The notes below the pieces were generated by a model that was not told the origin of the DNA, made no database searches, and saw nothing but the letters and a program-made list of their open reading frames with translations. DNA of 64,000 nt, taken from positions 1,116,001 to 1,180,000 of the forward strand of contig NZ_AP023087.1 in the NCBI RefSeq assembly GCF_045862395.1, written 5' to 3'. This document shows, piece after piece, positions 60,493-64,000 of the stretch; the stretch's first letter is position 1; the number at the start of each line of letters is the position of its first letter. Origin of the DNA: Marinicellulosiphila megalodicopiae. Its GTDB lineage: Bacteria > Pseudomonadota > Gammaproteobacteria > Pseudomonadales > Natronospirillaceae. Position numbers and translations under genes: made by a program.

Positions 60493-61356
60493 TCAAACAT
60501 CCGACTTTCTAAATCCCTGTTCCCACCCAATCATGGCTGTCTTTCTTGTAGTGCCCCACATATACCCACCCATTAAGCCCGATTGTTGTATCACTCGATG
60601 ACAAGGGATTAAAAATGAAACAGGGTTGCTACCAATTGCAGTGCCAACTGCGCGAGATGCTTTTGGGTTGTGTATGCTCTGCGCGATATCACCATAGGTG
60701 CTTAATGCACCATTAGGAATAGTGAGTAAGGCTTGCCAAACTTTTAGCTGAAACGCTGTCGCTTTTAAATGTAATTTAATAGCGGGTAAATCATTCCAAT
60801 CTTGTTTAAAAAAACTCAAAACATGGTGGTGGCTAGGATGCGTTTGTTGAATCAACGTTGCCTGTGAAAATCGTTTTTGCAGATCTAAAAACGCTGGTTG
60901 ATTGTCATCATCAAAGCCCACATAACAAATACCTTTTTCAGTGGAAGCAATTAACACGTTACCAAAGAGACAGTCATACACATCGTATTGGATTACTAAT
61001 CCTTTGCCTGATTGTTTGTATTGCCCAGGAGTCATCGCCTCAATATTAATATACATGTCATGTAATCGAGCTGGGCTTGAAAGGCCGGTTAATTCACTGG
61101 TATCTAAAATAGAGCGTTGCTTTTTAAGTAATGCTTTCGAGCTTTGCACATTGGTAAATTGTAAAAACTGTTTGGGGCTCACTCCCGCCCAATCACTAAA
61201 CAATCGCTGAAAGTGAAAAGGGCTTAAATTTACATGCTTGGCAATGTCATCTAACGAAGGCTGTTGGGTTTGTTTATCTAATATAAAATCAATGGCTTTA
61301 GCAATGCGTGTATATTGCGAAGCGTGCTTGTTGTGTTCAATTGAATGAGGCTTCAT
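60493..61356 (-). CDS. Ada-like AraC regulator / O6-methylguanine-DNA methyltransferase
   Basis: The ATG at 61356 (MKPHSIEHNK) is preferred to a start ten codons upstream, giving 287 residues. The N-terminal half is an AraC-type HTH pair (about 20-110, SLDDIAKHVNLSPFHFQRLF). The C-terminal half is the Ogt/Ada methyltransferase with the suicide cysteine in PCHRV and the FQLKVWQALLTIPNGALSTYGDIA stretch. The N-terminal Ada zinc domain that senses methylphosphotriesters is absent, so induction must differ from E. coli Ada. It probably regulates and is cotranscribed with alkB. Confidence 0.92.
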   Translation of the reverse strand: MKPHSIEHNKHASQYTRIAKAIDFILDKQTQQPSLDDIAKHVNLSPFHFQRLFSDWAGVSPKQFLQFTNVQSSKALLKKQRSILDTSELTGLSSPARLHDMYINIEAMTPGQYKQSGKGLVIQYDVYDCLFGNVLIASTEKGICYVGFDDDNQPAFLDLQKRFSQATLIQQTHPSHHHVLSFFKQDWNDLPAIKLHLKATAFQLKVWQALLTIPNGALSTYGDIAQSIHNPKASRAVGTAIGSNPVSFLIPCHRVIQQSGLMGGYMWGTTRKTAMIGWEQGFRKSDV

Positions 61357-61461
61357 AAGTAAGCTGTGTTTATAAGTTATCCACATGATAAAGGCACAAA
61401 GCTGGTTTTCCCACCCGAATCTTGCTTAAATTGCATTACTGTAGAATTAAGTCAGATTATT

Positions 61462-62634
61462 ATGAGCAACCACGCAATACAATACCAAATTATCACAAGC
61501 ATTAATGATGTTTCAGCGGCACAGTTAGATCGACTAAACACTCAAAACTGCCCATTTTTACAGCACGCATTCTATTTAAATTTAGAACAATCAGGTTGTA
61601 TTGGTGAAGACTCAGGTTGGATCGCGCATTATGTCATTGGTTTATTAGATAATGACGAAAGCAAGTTAGTTGTGTTTGTCCCGTTATTTTTAAAAACACA
61701 CAGCTACGGCGAATTTGTATTTGATTTTACATGGGCGCAAGCATACGAAAACAACGGGTTACAATACTATCCAAAGCTTCTTAACACTTTACCCTTTACG
61801 CCAGCGGTCGGCCCCAAACAATTAATTGATGTTAGTTGTGATGTGTTTGAGGTTAAACAATCTCTAAAACAAGTATTCAAACAAATTTGCAACCAAAACC
61901 AATTTTCATCCTGTCATGTATTATTTGATCAAGACGCAAAATCCTTTGCCGATGATGACTTTATGCTACGCCAAGACGTGCATTTTATTTGGCATAATCA
62001 ACAATACCAACACTTTGATGATTTCTTAGCGTTATTTAAATCTCGTAAACGTAAAAACGTAAGTAAAGAGCGCAGAGTATTAAAAGAGCAGGGCATCAGT
62101 TTTGAAATTAAAGAAGGCGATTCAATAGAGTCTGAAGATATGAGTGTCTTCTATCAATTTTACCAACGTCAACATGCCAAATACAGCCGTTATAGAAGTA
62201 ATACAGGGTATTTAAATCAGGCGTTTTTTAATCAATTATTACAAACCCAATCAGACTCATTAGTCATGGTGTGTGCAAAGTTAGATGGGCAAACCGTCGG
62301 TGTCGCCTTAAGTTTTAAAGATAACGATACGCTTTATGGTCGATACTGGGGTTGCTCTGAAGAGCATGAGTTTTTGCATTTTGAAACCTGTTATTACCAA
62401 GGTATTGAATATTGTATTAAAAACAATTTAAAAACCTTTGATCCAGGCGTGCAGGGCGAACATAAACTTAATAGAGGGTTTGTGCCTCATAAAACATTCT
62501 CAACTCACTACATTACCCATCCTGAATTTAAAGCCGCTATTCAAAATTTTGTGATTGAAGAAAGACAGCATTCTGATTTGTATTATGATGAGAAGTTAAG
62601 TGAGGTTGTGTTTAAGCTTGAAGTACAAAAATGA
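61462..62634 (+). CDS. COG3146 / DUF482 GNAT-like N-acyltransferase
   Basis: The 390-residue protein from MSNHAIQYQ (ATG 61462; a longer frame to 61366 overlaps the divergent promoter region) belongs to the FemAB-like predicted N-acyltransferases. Features in order: CPFLQHAFYLNLEQSGCIG near the N-terminus, the FKSRKRKNVSKERR basic motif in the middle, and the LYGRYWGCSEEHEFLHFETCYYQGIEYCI and GVQGEHKLNRGFVP blocks near the C-terminus. The substrate is not established. It is a single-gene unit, divergent from the Ada-like gene. Confidence 0.85.
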   Translation: MSNHAIQYQIITSINDVSAAQLDRLNTQNCPFLQHAFYLNLEQSGCIGEDSGWIAHYVIGLLDNDESKLVVFVPLFLKTHSYGEFVFDFTWAQAYENNGLQYYPKLLNTLPFTPAVGPKQLIDVSCDVFEVKQSLKQVFKQICNQNQFSSCHVLFDQDAKSFADDDFMLRQDVHFIWHNQQYQHFDDFLALFKSRKRKNVSKERRVLKEQGISFEIKEGDSIESEDMSVFYQFYQRQHAKYSRYRSNTGYLNQAFFNQLLQTQSDSLVMVCAKLDGQTVGVALSFKDNDTLYGRYWGCSEEHEFLHFETCYYQGIEYCIKNNLKTFDPGVQGEHKLNRGFVPHKTFSTHYITHPEFKAAIQNFVIEERQHSDLYYDEKLSEVVFKLEVQK

Positions 62635-62758
62635 AATTTGTATTTTGAAGTTGGTTTTTGCGCCATATTTCGATTTATATCGCATTTTAAGGTTTCAATT
62701 ATTATTGAATATACACACCTTTTTACATTGCAGAAGTGGTATTTAAGGCCAAAATGAC

Positions 62759-62764
62759 TATAAT
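62759..62764 (+). promoter_or_regulatory. -10 box of gcv operon
   Basis: A perfect TATAAT, 30 bp before gcvT; the -35 is weak. No glycine riboswitch fold could be recognised in the 159-bp gap. Confidence 0.45.
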
Positions 62765-62793
62765 TTGCATCCGATATTTTTATTGAGTTTTTT

Positions 62794-63897
62794 ATGGGTT
62801 TTCAGACGGCACTTTTTGCCGCTCACGTAGCGGCAAATGCGAAATTAGTCGATTTTGGTGGTTGGGATATGCCCATTCATTATGGCTCGCAGTTAAAAGA
62901 ACATGAAATCGTGCGTACCGACGCAGGTATGTTTGATGTGTCACATATGACTGTGGTTGATGTGGCAGGCCCACAAGCTAAGACGTTCTTACAGCGTTTA
63001 TTAGCAAACGATGTAGACAAACTAAAAACAACCGGTAAAGCGCTTTATAGCGGCATGTTAAACGCAGATGGCGGAGTAATTGACGATTTAATCGTATATT
63101 TACTTGAAGATATGTACCGTGTTGTCGTCAATTGTTCAACTCGCGAGAAAGATTTGGCGTGGATGCAGCAAATTGGTAAAAAGTTTGACGTGAGCATTAC
63201 TGAACGCCCAGAATTAGCAATGATCGCCGTTCAAGGCCCTAAAGCCATTGAATTGACTGAAAAAGTCATGAAGTGTAATGCTTTAGAATTATCCGTATTT
63301 CAAGGTGCGTTTTTAAACGATGCCCGTTTTGCTGATTGTTTTGTTGCCCGCACCGGTTATACAGGTGAAGAAGGCTATGAAATTATGGTGCACCAAGACA
63401 ACGCTGAATCCATGTGGAATGCATTGTTAGAAGTAGGCGTAAAACCCTGCGGTTTAGGCGCACGTGACACGTTGCGTTTAGAAGCCGGTATGAATTTATA
63501 CGGCAACGATATGGACGAAACCATATCACCAATGGCGGCCAACATGGCTTGGACCATTGCTGCAAAAGACGAGCGTAACTTTGTGGGTAAAGAAGCCGTT
63601 TTAGAAGAAAAAGAATCTCAACAACAAGGCAAATTAATTGGCTTGTTGTTAGATGGAAAAGGCGTCATGCGTTCTCATCAATCGGTTGTTGGTGAAAATG
63701 GCGATGTAGTTGGTGAAGTCACCAGCGGTACGTTCTCTCCATCATTACAAAATTCCATCGCAATGGCACGAGTGACAGGTAAGCTACAATCTACTTACCA
63801 AATTGATATGCGCGGACGTTTAGTCAACGCAAAACGAGTTACTATGCCGTTTGTTAGAAATGGTCAATCCATCTATAAATTAACTGAAGAGTCATAA
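62794..63897 (+). CDS. gcvT: Glycine cleavage system T protein (aminomethyltransferase)
   Basis: GcvT transfers the methylene group from the H-protein aminomethyl intermediate to tetrahydrofolate, releasing ammonia. The 367 residues are standard. Landmarks: DFGGWDMPIHYGSQLKEH, the conserved DVSHM near residue 50, ARTGYTGEEGYEI, CGLGARDTLRLEAGMNLYG and the GEVTSGTFSPSL end block. It is the first gene of the gcv operon; gcvH follows with its ATG 2 bp after the stop. Confidence 0.97.
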   Translation: MGFQTALFAAHVAANAKLVDFGGWDMPIHYGSQLKEHEIVRTDAGMFDVSHMTVVDVAGPQAKTFLQRLLANDVDKLKTTGKALYSGMLNADGGVIDDLIVYLLEDMYRVVVNCSTREKDLAWMQQIGKKFDVSITERPELAMIAVQGPKAIELTEKVMKCNALELSVFQGAFLNDARFADCFVARTGYTGEEGYEIMVHQDNAESMWNALLEVGVKPCGLGARDTLRLEAGMNLYGNDMDETISPMAANMAWTIAAKDERNFVGKEAVLEEKESQQQGKLIGLLLDGKGVMRSHQSVVGENGDVVGEVTSGTFSPSLQNSIAMARVTGKLQSTYQIDMRGRLVNAKRVTMPFVRNGQSIYKLTEES

Positions 63898-63899
63898 AC

Positions 63900-64000
63900 A
63901 TGAGCAATATTCCTGGAGATTTAAAATACGCAGCCACTCACGAATGGGTTCGTGAAGAAGGCGATAACATTGTAACCGTCGGTATTTCTGATTTTGCTCA
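63900..64000 (+). CDS. gcvH: Glycine cleavage system H protein, 3' end outside window
   Basis: The first 33 codons are visible: MSNIPGDLKYAATHEWV, then a strand-rich start typical of the lipoyl carrier H protein (VGISDFAQ). The lipoylated Lys lies beyond the window edge. Confidence 0.93.
   Translation, partial: MSNIPGDLKYAATHEWVREEGDNIVTVGISDFA

Noticed and set aside
62635..62793. Glycine riboswitch in front of gcvT
   Set aside because: No paired aptamer-like pattern could be recognised by eye; a covariance-model search would settle it.

Overview
The window is AT-rich chromosomal DNA from a Gram-negative gammaproteobacterium. The evidence is a full System I cytochrome c maturation operon, Bfr/Bfd iron storage, RsgA/Orn, PdxB, a Pol I most like the gammaproteobacterial enzyme, and Fur-like and LexA-like boxes. 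A GH6 cellulase at the left edge, an NhaD Na+/H+ antiporter and a sedentary-type integron fit a marine cellulolytic bacterium (Oceanospirillales/Pseudomonadales-like). Genus cannot be fixed from sequence alone.

Layout. 1-2.1 kb: end of a secreted GH6 cellulase. 2.5-8.9 kb: DEAD-box helicase with a repetitive acidic tail, then pdxB, a class I methyltransferase, a GFA-type zinc protein, a PqiA-like protein, DUF2333 and a nitroreductase. 9.1-16.5 kb: ccmABCDEFGHI. 16.6-24.6 kb: chemotaxis receptor (opposite strand), then srmB-like helicase, lspA, ferredoxin, APH-fold kinase and thiBPQ. 24.6-28.6 kb: minus-strand membrane genes, including an internally duplicated protein and an nhaD/CBS/small-membrane-protein unit. 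28.7-31.6 kb: polA, whose 3'-5' exonuclease site is degenerate. 31.6-34.0 kb: IS91-like element with a tyrosine recombinase. 34.1-37.2 kb: PLD-like protein, rsgA, orn and a solute-binding protein.

37.2-42.8 kb is the most striking metabolic locus. A UbiA-type phosphoribosyltransferase and a PAP2-like phosphatase diverge from GtrA, DprE1, DprE2 and a GT-C membrane glycosyltransferase. This matches, almost gene for gene, the mycobacterial decaprenylphosphoryl-arabinose (DPA) pathway and suggests that this Gram-negative makes a lipid-linked D-arabinofuranose donor and places it on a surface polymer.

42.9-51.1 kb: hisF, hisH and hisB without hisA; two divergent bacterioferritin genes with complementary active sites; bfd, a VOC protein, eno, DUF2867, DUF1439 and an SDR. 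51.3-59.7 kb is an integron. An IntI pseudogene (nonsense codon plus a small insertion) keeps its LexA box, and leftward cassettes are separated by attC sites, three of them nearly identical. One attC holds a complete group IIC-attC intron; a decayed second copy closes the far end. An IS1182-like transposase remnant and a partial duplication lie inside the array.

59.7-64 kb: alkB and an Ada-like AraC/methyltransferase gene separated by nine copies of a heptamer, a COG3146 acyltransferase, gcvT and the start of gcvH. No rRNA, tRNA or CRISPR array was found.
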